A program made the translations under genes and the position numbers. This document shows, piece after piece, positions 1 through 7,341 of a stretch of DNA of 45,123 nucleotides (positions within the stretch are counted from its first letter, which is position 1; every line of letters begins with the position of its first letter). The notes beneath the pieces are model-generated. The model was given only the letters and a program-made list of their open reading frames with translations, was not told where the DNA came from and did not search any database. Source of the stretch: an uncultured Eubacterium sp. (GTDB lineage Bacteria > Bacillota > Clostridia > Oscillospirales > CAG-272); contig UQUT01000013.1 of assembly GCA_900544285.1 (NCBI GenBank), positions 1 through 45,123 on the forward strand. The letters are read 5' to 3'.

Positions 1-109
1 ACATTTTACCTTTATAGAGATAACGGTCAACCATATCTTCCTGCTCATCCGCCAATAGGAGCAAATCAAGATATTGTTTTTTGTTTTCCGTAACTTCTTC
101 AATTCTCAT
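1..109 (-). CDS. GNAT-type acetyltransferase, N-terminal fragment (cut by window edge)
   Basis: Only the first 36 codons lie in the window; the gene continues off the left edge. The peptide begins MRIEEVTENKKQYLDLLLLA and continues with an acidic DEQEDMVDRYL stretch. I recognise this as the usual start of a GNAT N-acetyltransferase family common in Clostridia, which transfers an acetyl group from acetyl-CoA. None of the acetyl-CoA binding motifs is visible, so the family call rests on N-terminal resemblance alone. The ATG follows a GGGTGTG stretch that could act as a weak ribosome site. It is last in a minus-strand group with the DUF1003 gene (35 bp away) and ogt. Confidence 0.5.
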   Translation of the reverse strand, partial: MRIEEVTENKKQYLDLLLLADEQEDMVDRYLYKGKM

Positions 110-144
110 CAATCACACCCGCAAATTCCGATTTGTCAAATCTA

Positions 145-657
145 TTATTTCTTTGTTTCCGTGCTTTCTTTCTCTTGCTCCGACAGCAGTTTCTCAATTT
201 GCGCCTGCTTGGCAAGGATTGCGTTCACTTTGTCATAGAGGTCTTCAATCATGATCTCGGTTTTCAGGTTCACCTTATAATCGTTTTCCGCGCGGCGGCG
301 GTCTTTTTCTTCCTGCCGGTTCTGACTCATCATAATCAGCGGTGCCTGAATGGCTGCCACACAGGACAGGACGAGGTTCAGAAGGATAAACGGGTACGGG
401 TCAAATGCTTTTGTCGCAAGAATGGCGTTGACGACCATCCACAGAATCAGCACGCCTGCAAACGAGAAGATAAACGCCCAACTGCCCGCAAACTTTGCAA
501 TGGCATCGGCTGCCCTCTGTCCGAGCGTGTATTTCTTCTCGCTGTCGGGGCGTACCGAAATTTTGCGGTTTGCCAGAAGTGCAAGGACTTCTTCGTCGCT
601 CATATCCTGACGAATATCGTCAAGCACATCTTTCAATAATTTTCTGTTTTCTTTCAT
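145..657 (-). CDS. DUF1003 family membrane protein
   Basis: A 170-residue protein with two central transmembrane helices at about residues 58-80 and 88-110. The second follows FDPYPFILLNL and ends in QAPLIMMSQNRQ, the hallmark of the DUF1003 family. The C-terminal part (about 115-170) is charged, helical and probably cytoplasmic. The function of DUF1003 proteins is not established. I chose the ATG at 657 rather than the in-frame one 18 bp upstream because AAAGGA sits nine bases before it. It lies 25 bp downstream of ogt on the same strand and probably shares its transcript. Confidence 0.85.
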   Translation of the reverse strand: MKENRKLLKDVLDDIRQDMSDEEVLALLANRKISVRPDSEKKYTLGQRAADAIAKFAGSWAFIFSFAGVLILWMVVNAILATKAFDPYPFILLNLVLSCVAAIQAPLIMMSQNRQEEKDRRRAENDYKVNLKTEIMIEDLYDKVNAILAKQAQIEKLLSEQEKESTETKK

Positions 658-682
658 GATTGTTTTTCCTTTCATTTATTTA

Positions 683-1228
683 TCATACCGAGCTCATTGC
701 CGACATTACCTTTTTCGGAACGAAAAGTTGGCTCATATCGGCTTTTTCAAGCTCAAGCAGCTTGATTTTTCTGTCAAACCCGCCTGCGTATCCCGTCAGA
801 CTGCCGTTTGTTCCCACGACGCGATGACAGGGAATAATGATTGAAACCTCATTATGCCCGACAGCACTGCCGACCGCCTGCGCGGACATTCTTTCAATCC
901 CCGCTCCCTTTACAAGCTGTTTTGAAATATCGCCGTATGTAACGGTCTCGCCGTAAGGAATCTGCAAGAGGATTTTCCATACCTCCTGCCGGAACGGAGA
1001 GCCGACGGGGTGCAGCGGCGGCAGAAAATCCGGTTTTTTCCCGCCGAAATAAATATCAAGCCAGCGCACGGTTTCCGCGAGTATCGGCGTTTCCTTTTCC
1101 GCACATTCCGACGGCAGGCCGCGCGCAAAATATTTTTGCCCGTCAAACCAGAGCCCCATAAGTCCGGTTTCATCCGCCGCGAGCAGAATTCTGCCGAGCG
1201 GGGAACTGTAATGCTGAATGTGTGTCAT
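683..1228 (-). CDS. ogt: Methylated-DNA--protein-cysteine S-methyltransferase
   Basis: A 181-residue suicide DNA-repair protein that moves the alkyl group from O6-alkylguanine to its own cysteine. The active-site motif IPCHRVVG is present, with the acceptor Cys at residue 134. The helix-turn-helix-like DNA-binding segment (about 76-125) contains FRQEVWKILLQIPYGETVTY and the usual SAQAVGSAVGHN. The N-terminal domain (1-70) is the degenerate ribonuclease-H-like fold of the family. Length matches the Ogt type without an Ada regulatory domain. GAGGTG lies seven bases before the ATG, and a consensus promoter is at 1275-1303. It heads the ogt-DUF1003-GNAT minus-strand group. Confidence 0.93.
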   Translation of the reverse strand: MTHIQHYSSPLGRILLAADETGLMGLWFDGQKYFARGLPSECAEKETPILAETVRWLDIYFGGKKPDFLPPLHPVGSPFRQEVWKILLQIPYGETVTYGDISKQLVKGAGIERMSAQAVGSAVGHNEVSIIIPCHRVVGTNGSLTGYAGGFDRKIKLLELEKADMSQLFVPKKVMSAMSSV

Positions 1229-1274
1229 TTTTACACCTCGGAAAATTATTGAAAATGCCGGTTTGCACGGATTT

Positions 1275-1303
1275 ATTGTATCACGAAATCAAAGCCTTGT
1301 CAA
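1275..1303 (-). promoter_or_regulatory. Promoter of ogt (sigma-A type)
   Basis: On the minus strand TTGACA (1303-1298) and TACAAT (1280-1275) are separated by exactly 17 bp. A TG pair one base before the -10 gives an extended -10. The expected start lies about 40 bp upstream of the ogt ATG. Confidence 0.75.
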
Positions 1304-1369
1304 TCGAGCGGGCGCGCCGTCCGCACGCGAAAGCCGAAGGCAAATACTAATGTAAACCAAGATAAAAAA

Positions 1370-1387
1370 TGATAATAATTATTATTA
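1370..1387. promoter_or_regulatory. PerR/Fur-like operator before the flavodiiron gene
   Basis: Bases 1372-1385 form a perfect 14-bp palindrome (ATAATAATTATTAT), and T1370/A1387 also pair. Read from 1370, it matches 13 of the 14 defined positions of the Bacillus PerR box TTATAATNATTATAA and about 15 of 19 positions of the Fur box. It ends five bases before the -35 element at 1392. PerR control of flavodiiron proteins is known in Clostridium acetobutylicum; its use here is inferred. Confidence 0.6.
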
Positions 1388-1391
1388 CCGC

Positions 1392-1420
1392 TTGACAAGC
1401 GCCGCAAAACCTGTTATACT
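1392..1420 (+). promoter_or_regulatory. Promoter of the flavodiiron gene
   Basis: TTGACA (1392-1397), a 17-bp spacer and TATACT (1415-1420) form a near-consensus sigma-A promoter 40 bp upstream of the start codon, directly downstream of the palindromic operator. Confidence 0.8.
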
Positions 1421-1459
1421 TTATAGCGAAAAAACAAAGCGCAAAGGATATAAAAGCTC

Positions 1460-2611
1460 ATGAACATAACAAACGATATAAAATACATCGGCGTAAACGA
1501 TTATAAAACAGACCTTTTTGAAGGACAATATAAGGTGCCGCACGGCATGGCATATAACTCATATGTGATAACTGACGAAAAGATTGCCGTTATGGACACG
1601 GTTGACGCGGGCTTTACAGGCGAATGGCTTTCAAAGCTCTCGGCGACACTTGACGGTCGCTTGCCTGACTATCTCATCATTCAACATATGGAGCCCGACC
1701 ATTCCGCCGGCATTGCGGATTTTCTCCGCATTTACCCCGCCGCGACAGTCGTTGCAAACGCAAAAACCTTTGCCATGATTGATAATTTCTTCGGAGCGGG
1801 ACTTTGCCAAAACAAACTGACCGTCGAAAACGGCGGGACGCTCTCCCTCGGACGTCACACGCTCAATTTTATCTTTGCGCCAATGGTTCATTGGCCGGAG
1901 GTCATGGTCACATATGACGCGGAGGACAAAGTCCTCTTCTCGGCGGACGGCTTCGGCAAGTTCGGCGCACTCGACGCGGACGAGCCTTGGGCGGACGAGG
2001 CGAGAAGATATTATATCGGTATTGTCGGCAAATACGGCGCTCAGGTGCAGTCGCTTCTCAAAAAGGCGGCGGCGCTTGACATAGAAATAATCTGTCCTCT
2101 GCACGGACCCGTTCTCTCCGAAAATCTTTCTTATTATACGAATCTTTATGACATCTGGTCGTCGTATTCCGTTGAGAGCGAAGGGGTCTGCATTGCATAT
2201 GCCTCTGTCTACGGGAACACAAAAAATGCGGCGCTTCTTCTTGCGGATGAGCTTCGCGCGGGCGGGGAGCAGGTCTCTGTCTATGACCTTGCGCGGTGCG
2301 ATATGTCAGCCGCGGTTGCGGACGCCTTCCGTTACGGAAAGCTCGTGCTTGCCTCGCCGACGTATAACGGCGACGTTTTCCCGCCTATGCGTGAGTTTAT
2401 CAATTGTCTTTCCGAGCGCGGCTATAAAAACCGCACTGTCGGACTGATTGAAAACGGTTCATGGGCGCCGCTTGCGGCAAAGGTCATGCGCGGCATGCTT
2501 GACGGGTGCAAAAATCTCTCGTGGACGGAAACAACCGTCACCGTGCTTTCCGCATTGACTGAAAAGAACAGGGAAGAGCTTGGAAAGCTGGCGAAAGAGC
2601 TTTGCGACTGA
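1460..2611 (+). CDS. fprA: Flavodiiron protein (FprA family A-type flavoprotein)
   Basis: A 383-residue cytoplasmic enzyme that reduces O2 to water and/or NO to N2O, receiving electrons from rubredoxin or a similar carrier. The N-terminal metallo-beta-lactamase-like domain (about 1-245) carries the diiron ligand motif HMEPDH near residue 80, a further His in MVHWPE, an Asp in SADGFG and the distal His in CPLHGP. The C-terminal flavodoxin domain (about 250-383) starts with the FMN phosphate loop ASVYGNTKNAA and has SPTYNGDVFPPM. There is no C-terminal rubredoxin or NADH-oxidoreductase domain, so it needs a separate reductase, not seen here. AAAGGA lies 11 bases before the ATG. The PerR-like box upstream suggests induction by peroxide or oxygen stress in an anaerobe. 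Confidence 0.93.
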   Translation: MNITNDIKYIGVNDYKTDLFEGQYKVPHGMAYNSYVITDEKIAVMDTVDAGFTGEWLSKLSATLDGRLPDYLIIQHMEPDHSAGIADFLRIYPAATVVANAKTFAMIDNFFGAGLCQNKLTVENGGTLSLGRHTLNFIFAPMVHWPEVMVTYDAEDKVLFSADGFGKFGALDADEPWADEARRYYIGIVGKYGAQVQSLLKKAAALDIEIICPLHGPVLSENLSYYTNLYDIWSSYSVESEGVCIAYASVYGNTKNAALLLADELRAGGEQVSVYDLARCDMSAAVADAFRYGKLVLASPTYNGDVFPPMREFINCLSERGYKNRTVGLIENGSWAPLAAKVMRGMLDGCKNLSWTETTVTVLSALTEKNREELGKLAKELCD

Positions 2612-2631
2612 TACCGCTTATCTGAAAAAAC

Positions 2632-2662
2632 AAAATCCCCGGGGCATTTGCCCGGGGATTTT
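2632..2662. terminator. Intrinsic terminator after fprA
   Basis: A perfect 12-bp stem (2632-2643 with 2651-2662) has a GC-rich core, a 7-base loop, an A-run before and a T-run after. The symmetry means it could work in both directions. It starts about 20 bp after the fprA stop. Confidence 0.88.
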
Positions 2663-2680
2663 CGGTTTTGAAAATTTGAT

Positions 2681-2791
2681 TTATTTTGTCACGGTCCACG
2701 TGCCGTTTGCGTTTGCCGTTACGGTGCAGCCTTTGCCCAAGACCGCCGCCGTGGCGTAAAATGCGCAATTGCACGGGCTCGAAGAAAACAT
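2681..2791 (-). pseudogene. Possible C-terminal remnant of a cell-surface protein
   Basis: Reading the minus strand into the stop at 2683-2681 gives a 36-residue open stretch that includes FYATAAVLGKGCTVTANANG followed by TWTVTK. This looks like the tail of a secreted beta-rich protein rather than a free-standing gene. No usable ribosome site precedes the ATG at 2791, because AGGAAGG directly abuts it. It lies downstream of two SipW-type surface protein genes, so it may be the end of a third, deleted member. The reading is based on composition and context only. The rest of 2612-2924 holds only the fprA terminator and a hairpin pair. Confidence 0.3.
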
Positions 2792-2837
2792 CCTTCCTGC
2801 GGCTATGCCGCCACGAATTCAGGAGTCCGGCGTAAAA

Positions 2838-2900
2838 GGCAGACAAAGGGCACAAAATTTTCGTGCCCTTTGTCTGCCCCTCCACCCGAAGGTGGAGAGG
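2838..2900 (-). repeat. Double-hairpin unit A downstream of the first surface protein gene
   Basis: Read on the minus strand, just after the stop of the 2925-4112 gene, comes a 10-bp GC-rich stem closed by a TTCG loop (2900-2877). It is followed at once by a perfect 16-bp stem (2878-2863 with 2853-2838) and then TTTTACG. The second hairpin can act as a terminator. Two related double hairpins lie at 4187-4251 and 6526-6588. Confidence 0.7.
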
Positions 2901-2924
2901 ACTTGATTTCTTTGTGATTTTCAG

Positions 2925-4112
2925 TTAATCGGCAACGACATTGAACCAGTCGCCATCCTGTACTACATGATAGCCTGCAGCAACGACAACTTCGTTAGCG
3001 CCCAGGGTCGGGTTAGACGGGTCATACTTATAGAAGCTACCGCCCTTGACGGTGATCTTCGCATTGGAGCCATCCTTGCAGTTCAAGGTTCTCTCGGGAG
3101 ACACAGCCTTGAAAGTACCGCCGTTGATTTCGATCTGAGCATTGCCCAGGGCATAAATCAGATCGCATACAGGGTCGTCGGCAGGTACACTGACCTGACG
3201 GAAATCACCGCCATTGATGATAACCTTGCTGTTACCGTCGGCCTGAACAGCCATGGCTCCGCCGGTAGTGCCGCTCGTATCCCTATTGTACACAGCATAT
3301 ACATCGGCGTTGATCGTAAACTGAGCGGTTCTTTCCGCCTGAACTGCACCAAAGCGTCCGTTAGCCTGCATATTCTGGGTGATTTCGTGCTTTCCGGAAG
3401 AAAAGCTGATTGCAGACAGAATGGTGGCAGCATCTTCATCGTATGTATTACCAAACGAATCCGATTCGGAAACTGCCTGTGTAGCGTCAACGCTGATACC
3501 GAAGGAAACCTTTGCCGCCCAATACGGATCCTTATTCTTCGGGTTTGCTTCATTTCCTACTGTTGTGGGCATATAGAGCACCATTGCATAGACCTTTGTA
3601 GCGTTGGTAGCAAGGTCTGCACCGACAATGCTGGCATCTCCAATGCTATTAAGCGTTTTGGCGCTGTCCTGCACAGCACTGATAGCCGCCGCACGATCTG
3701 CATATGCAGCATCGGCTTCCACCGCCCCCAGCTTCACATAGTCGCTGAGACTATATTTTTTGCCCAAAATATTTTTGCCGGTGCTATTGTAAAGGTTATA
3801 AAGACCGAGCGTATACTTCAGTGCAAGCGTTCCTGCGTTCTTAACACGAAGATATACAATTTCCGTACGACCGGGCTCCCACGATTTACTTTCCTCGAAG
3901 AGCTTGGTTGTATTGTCCACCTTTTTCCATTCGGAAAAATCTTTGCTGTACTCTAATTCCACATCCAGATTGCCCGCCTGGATTTTGTTTACTGCAGTGC
4001 TTGCGGTGTCGGTGAACCACGCAAATGTCGAACCGACAAGCATTGAAACGCAGAGCACCATTGAAAGTACGCTGAGAAGCAATGCCCGCTTGGTAGTTTT
4101 GCTGTTTGTCAT
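2925..4112 (-). CDS. SipW-dependent-type surface protein, TasA/camelysin-like with beta-rich tail
   Basis: A 395-residue exported protein. Residues 1-31 form the special signal peptide recognised by SipW-type signal peptidases, ending in GSTFAWFTDTAS. Next comes the TasA/CalY-like core (about 40-215), with GNLDVELE near residue 48 and the WEPG...VKNAGTLALKYTLGL pattern that aligns by eye with TasA. From about 250 to the end are NGG-G type repeats (VIINGGDF, IEINGGTF, ITVKGGSF), typical of a right-handed beta-helix. TasA homologues form biofilm or surface fibres; that role is inferred here. AGGAGG lies ten bases before the ATG. No sipW gene is in the window. It follows the larger paralogue at 4258-6291 on the same strand. 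Confidence 0.8.
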   Translation of the reverse strand: MTNSKTTKRALLLSVLSMVLCVSMLVGSTFAWFTDTASTAVNKIQAGNLDVELEYSKDFSEWKKVDNTTKLFEESKSWEPGRTEIVYLRVKNAGTLALKYTLGLYNLYNSTGKNILGKKYSLSDYVKLGAVEADAAYADRAAAISAVQDSAKTLNSIGDASIVGADLATNATKVYAMVLYMPTTVGNEANPKNKDPYWAAKVSFGISVDATQAVSESDSFGNTYDEDAATILSAISFSSGKHEITQNMQANGRFGAVQAERTAQFTINADVYAVYNRDTSGTTGGAMAVQADGNSKVIINGGDFRQVSVPADDPVCDLIYALGNAQIEINGGTFKAVSPERTLNCKDGSNAKITVKGGSFYKYDPSNPTLGANEVVVAAGYHVVQDGDWFNVVAD

Positions 4113-4186
4113 TGTTTTTTTACCTCCTTAATCTAAATTTTTCAATGACAATATGTAAATGCGGTTTCCCGCAATCACATCAAGGA

Positions 4187-4251
4187 AATCAAAAGGCATA
4201 TGCGTTTGCCTATGCCCTTTGATTGCCCCTCCGCCCGAAGGCGGAGAGGGG
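4187..4251 (-). repeat. Double-hairpin unit B between the two surface protein genes
   Basis: On the minus strand, immediately after the stop of the 4258-6291 gene, a GC-rich stem with a TTCG loop (4251-4226) is followed by a 14-bp stem with one G-T pair (4224-4211 with 4200-4187). The order and the AAAGGGCA core match unit A. No clear T-run follows, so it may limit rather than stop read-through into the next gene. Confidence 0.65.
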
Positions 4252-4257
4252 AAGAAA

Positions 4258-6291
4258 TCAGTTGAGTGTAACGGTTGTGCCGTCAACTATAAGCGTTGCG
4301 TTTGTGTTCCAGTCGTCTGTATCGAGCAGGAGAGACCGAACGTTTTCTGCTGTTATCTTCGTGCCGTTCTTTGTGCAGTTTGTGATTGTGATTGTGTACG
4401 CGTCACTACCGCCTGCATTGAGCTGATAGCCGGCAGAGGTGAATTCACAATCCTTTATAACCGTTTCGGAATACGGGCGGAGATACTGATAAGCGTTGAG
4501 ACCGAGCTTGCAGTTTTCAAAGGAAACAAGGGAAATGCCGCTTGTGTAAGACGTCCAGCCGTTGAGGGTGGAATTCTTTATTGTGAGCGTCGAACCCGAA
4601 ACTGCCGCGTCGATATTGAAGGTATAGCCCGCAACATCAAGAACGCAGTCGTCAATGACGCTGTCTCCGGAGAGAGACCAGAACTGGATTCCGCGGAAAG
4701 CGTTTGTTATCTTTGTGCCTTTAAATACTGTTCCGCTGTTGCTCGCACCTGTGGAAACCGCGACAGCGATGTTGCCGTCGCCGATGTAATCAACGTTTTC
4801 GATTGTCGTGTTTGCGCCGTTGATGTTGAGCGTGCCGCCTGTTCCCGCGGAGCCCGAACCTTTGATTGTTACATCTTTGATTGTAACATTGTCTTTTCCG
4901 ACAGAGGCCTTATTGGCGTTGATTGTCGATTTGTCCTTGCCGGCGCCGGCGATTGTCGAGCCTGCGGAAATTGTTGTGTTTGAGTCAACGGAGGCGCTCG
5001 AGCCTTCCGCGATCTTAACGTTGCCGCTTATTTCCGTAACGGTTTCTCCGTCGCCCGGGCTTAGCAGCATACTGCCGAGCTTTTTATATGCGTCTGCCGA
5101 TTCAATTGTTCTGTTCACGGAGGGGCCGCAGACGTAGATGTCGCCGCTCATGTCCGTATAAACGTTGTTTCCGCCGAAGTCGATACCGTCTATGTTGATA
5201 TAGTCAAGGTCTATCATCGAGTTTTTGAGATTTTCGGTAGCGCCGAAGAAGTTGTTTGTGAGTGTGACTTTGACGTTCGAATTGGAAAGATAAGCCGCTT
5301 CGATATGTATAAATCTCTGCGTTTCGGCTGCTGCTTTGAACTGACAGCCGTTTATGACGATTTCCGCGCCTTCAACGGGCGTAACCTGAATGCAGTCCCA
5401 CTGAGAACCGGAGAACTTGCAGCCGTCGATGACGAGCTTGCCCTTGAGCCCGCTTGCGTAAAGGTTTGACGCATTGTTGTTCGCGTTTACGGGGCTTGCG
5501 AAGTTGACGTCCTTTAATGTAACGTTTGCATCAGCCGATACGCTGACAGGATAACCGGAAATGACGGAATATCCGTCGCCGTAAACCGTGAGGTCATTGC
5601 TGATGTTGAGCGGGCTCTCAAGGGCGATGTTCGATGTCAGACGGACGCTCTTTCCTTCTGCGATTGCGGCTTTGAGCTCATCTGCCGTGCCGACGAACGA
5701 GGGATTTGCCGCGCCTTCGTCGTAATCCTTGCCGTTTGAGTCATACTCGTGATTGAGCTGTGTTGCGTAAACAACGATTGTAATGCCGGAAAGCTCCTGC
5801 TTCATATAGTTGTTGTCTGCTGCCTCGGACATTTTACCTTTGAGGTAGAGAACGTCGCTTGTCTGATTTGCGTTTTCGAGCTTGCCTTCAAATGTGTTGA
5901 GGGCAATTTCCGTGCCGTTTGCGTCTACTACCGAGAAGTTTATTACTTCAAGGAGCCTTGCGTCGCCGACAACGCCGTTGAGCGCGATGGTGTACTTGAG
6001 CGCGAGGTTACCGTTGTTCTTTATACGGAAGCCCTGCGTTTTGTATTCGCAGCCCGGCTCCCAGAGAATAGTCTCTCTGTTGTCCTGAGCCTTCCATTTG
6101 AGCGCGCCTTCAAGCGGCTCTCCGTCCTCGCCGACAAGCTCAACGTCCAGATTACCGGACTGGATTGTGTTTACATTTGCCGTTGCGGAGTCCGTAAACC
6201 ATGCAAAGGTCGAACCGATAAGCATTGAAACGCAGAGCACCATGGAAAGTACGCTGAGAAGCAATGCCTGTTTTGATGAGAATTTTTTCAT
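4258..6291 (-). CDS. SipW-dependent-type surface protein with long beta-helix domain
   Basis: A 677-residue exported protein. The SipW-type signal (residues 1-30) ends in IGSTFAWFTDSAT. A TasA/camelysin-like core spans about 40-190, with SGNLDVELVGEDGEP and ILWEPG...RIKNNGNLALKYTIAL. After SFVGTADELKAAI (about 195) follow many short beta-helix turns (LVIDGCKF, IVINGCQF, LTIKNSTL, TVIKDCEF, ITITNCTK), as in pectate-lyase-like right-handed helices. No catalytic residues are evident, so adhesion or a structural surface role is the inference. I chose the ATG at 6291 because AAGGAG sits seven bases upstream. The frame stays open for 76 more codons upstream without a good start. It is first in the pair, 306 bp downstream of tetR. 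Confidence 0.82.
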   Translation of the reverse strand: MKKFSSKQALLLSVLSMVLCVSMLIGSTFAWFTDSATANVNTIQSGNLDVELVGEDGEPLEGALKWKAQDNRETILWEPGCEYKTQGFRIKNNGNLALKYTIALNGVVGDARLLEVINFSVVDANGTEIALNTFEGKLENANQTSDVLYLKGKMSEAADNNYMKQELSGITIVVYATQLNHEYDSNGKDYDEGAANPSFVGTADELKAAIAEGKSVRLTSNIALESPLNISNDLTVYGDGYSVISGYPVSVSADANVTLKDVNFASPVNANNNASNLYASGLKGKLVIDGCKFSGSQWDCIQVTPVEGAEIVINGCQFKAAAETQRFIHIEAAYLSNSNVKVTLTNNFFGATENLKNSMIDLDYINIDGIDFGGNNVYTDMSGDIYVCGPSVNRTIESADAYKKLGSMLLSPGDGETVTEISGNVKIAEGSSASVDSNTTISAGSTIAGAGKDKSTINANKASVGKDNVTIKDVTIKGSGSAGTGGTLNINGANTTIENVDYIGDGNIAVAVSTGASNSGTVFKGTKITNAFRGIQFWSLSGDSVIDDCVLDVAGYTFNIDAAVSGSTLTIKNSTLNGWTSYTSGISLVSFENCKLGLNAYQYLRPYSETVIKDCEFTSAGYQLNAGGSDAYTITITNCTKNGTKITAENVRSLLLDTDDWNTNATLIVDGTTVTLN

Positions 6292-6379
6292 GTCTTTCTC
6301 CTTTGTATTATTTTTTGCCGACGCGTTGGAAGGGGAAGCATCTTTGCGCCGGCAGAAAAGACGTTCCGCTATGAATAAT

Positions 6380-6418
6380 AAAAAAGTCTGCGCAGACATT
6401 ACCGGTTTTCGTAATGTC
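6380..6418 (-). terminator. Attenuator-like hairpin upstream of the large surface protein gene
   Basis: On the minus strand GACATTAC (6418-6411) pairs with GTAATGTC (6402-6395) around an 8-base loop. Then comes a self-complementary GTCTGCGCAGAC (6397-6386) and a run of six T (6385-6380). The two stems share GTC and cannot both form. It lies between tetR and the surface protein gene and could stop tetR read-through or attenuate the downstream gene. The rest of 6292-6597 shows only unit C; I saw no consensus promoter. Confidence 0.45.
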
Positions 6419-6525
6419 CGAGCCGAAAGGAGCTTACCCCCCATCATGCCTGCGCAATGCCCGACTGACCTGTGCCGGACGGAAAACGACTGCGGGGTAC
6501 AGTCGGTTCCCGCCGGCAAATTTCA

Positions 6526-6588
6526 GGCGGATAAAAAACACAAATATTTTGTGCCCTTTATCTGCCCCCGCTCCGTATAGCGGAGCGG
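6526..6588 (-). repeat. Double-hairpin unit C downstream of tetR
   Basis: Ten bases beyond the tetR stop, read on the minus strand, an 8-bp GC stem (6588-6581 with 6575-6568) is followed by a long imperfect stem between about 6566-6546 and 6540-6526, containing ATAAAGGGCACAAAATA. It has the same two-hairpin order and AAAGGGCA core as units A and B, but is more diverged. Confidence 0.55.
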
Positions 6589-6597
6589 AAAAGGAGA

Positions 6598-7173
6598 TTA
6601 TAATTCGTTTCTTTCCTGCTTTTGCAGGCGGCTTGCGCCCTCGTAAAGATATCTGAGGTTGCGCTCAGTCATCTCGCGATCCTCCCAGAGGATATATTCG
6701 CGTATGACCGATATGAAAAGGGTGACAAAAGGGAAGAGCTCGTCGGATTGGCACCCGAGCTCTTCGGAAATCAGTGCCGCAATCCGACGGTAAAAAGATT
6801 TCAGCGTTTCGGTGCGACGTTTGAGTTCCTTTCCGTATACCGGACTGCTGAGCACCTGATATATGACTCTTATATCCTTTTTGTATTCGTCCGCGCTGGC
6901 GAGAAATTTCTGGGCAAGGCTTTCAAAAGAGCCGATGTTCTCCGCGGCGCAGAAAAAGAGGTCGTTCGTTATGGAATAGAGGCGGTTGTATGTCGCTTCG
7001 ATGATTATTTCGTCCTTGCTTTCAAAGCGGTAATAAAGACTGCTTGACGAGAGGTTCGTCGCCTTGTAAAACGAGCGCACGGACGCCTTTTCAAGCCCCG
7101 TTTCGGCAAGACTGCGGAAGCAGTCGTCCAGCACGGAATTTATGCTTTTTATGTTCTTTTCCGGTGCTCTCAT
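6598..7173 (-). CDS. TetR/AcrR family transcriptional regulator
   Basis: A 191-residue repressor-type protein. The N-terminal helix-turn-helix domain (about 8-55) contains the TetR pattern TGLEKASVRSFYKATNLSSS followed by LYYRFESKDEIIIEA. The rest is the helical ligand-binding and dimerisation domain. GGAGAGG lies before the ATG. It is divergent from a MATE efflux gene remnant at 7342, the classic arrangement of a regulator facing the pump it controls; that pump is now broken. A perfect 6-bp dyad at 7189-7205 is a candidate operator. Its ligand cannot be told from sequence. The surface-protein genes lie downstream on the same strand, but an attenuator-like hairpin separates them. Confidence 0.88.
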   Translation of the reverse strand: MRAPEKNIKSINSVLDDCFRSLAETGLEKASVRSFYKATNLSSSSLYYRFESKDEIIIEATYNRLYSITNDLFFCAAENIGSFESLAQKFLASADEYKKDIRVIYQVLSSPVYGKELKRRTETLKSFYRRIAALISEELGCQSDELFPFVTLFISVIREYILWEDREMTERNLRYLYEGASRLQKQERNEL

Positions 7174-7188
7174 TTTTCCTCTCCTCTT

Positions 7189-7205
7189 TGTGATTGTGTA
7201 TCACA
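7189..7205. promoter_or_regulatory. Candidate TetR operator
   Basis: TGTGAT (7189-7194) and ATCACA (7200-7205) form a perfect dyad around five bases, 16 bp upstream of the tetR start. A further TATCACA lies near 7245-7251. It resembles a CRP site but has a 7-bp gap between TGTGA and TCACA. Autoregulation is inferred. Confidence 0.5.
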
Positions 7206-7265
7206 CGCTCCACAATGCCCCAAAAATATTACTGTCAGACCTTCACAGCCTATCACAGCGAATAA

Positions 7266-7294
7266 ATTATATAACAAAATCCATGATTTGTCAA
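7266..7294 (-). promoter_or_regulatory. Promoter of tetR
   Basis: On the minus strand TTGACA (7294-7289) and TATAAT (7271-7266) are separated by 17 bp, both perfect consensus. The predicted start near 7259 leaves about 85 bases of leader containing the candidate operator. Confidence 0.8.
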
Positions 7295-7341
7295 TATATT
7301 TATGTACATTTTTTGTTCATATATTAAGGAGAATTATCGTA

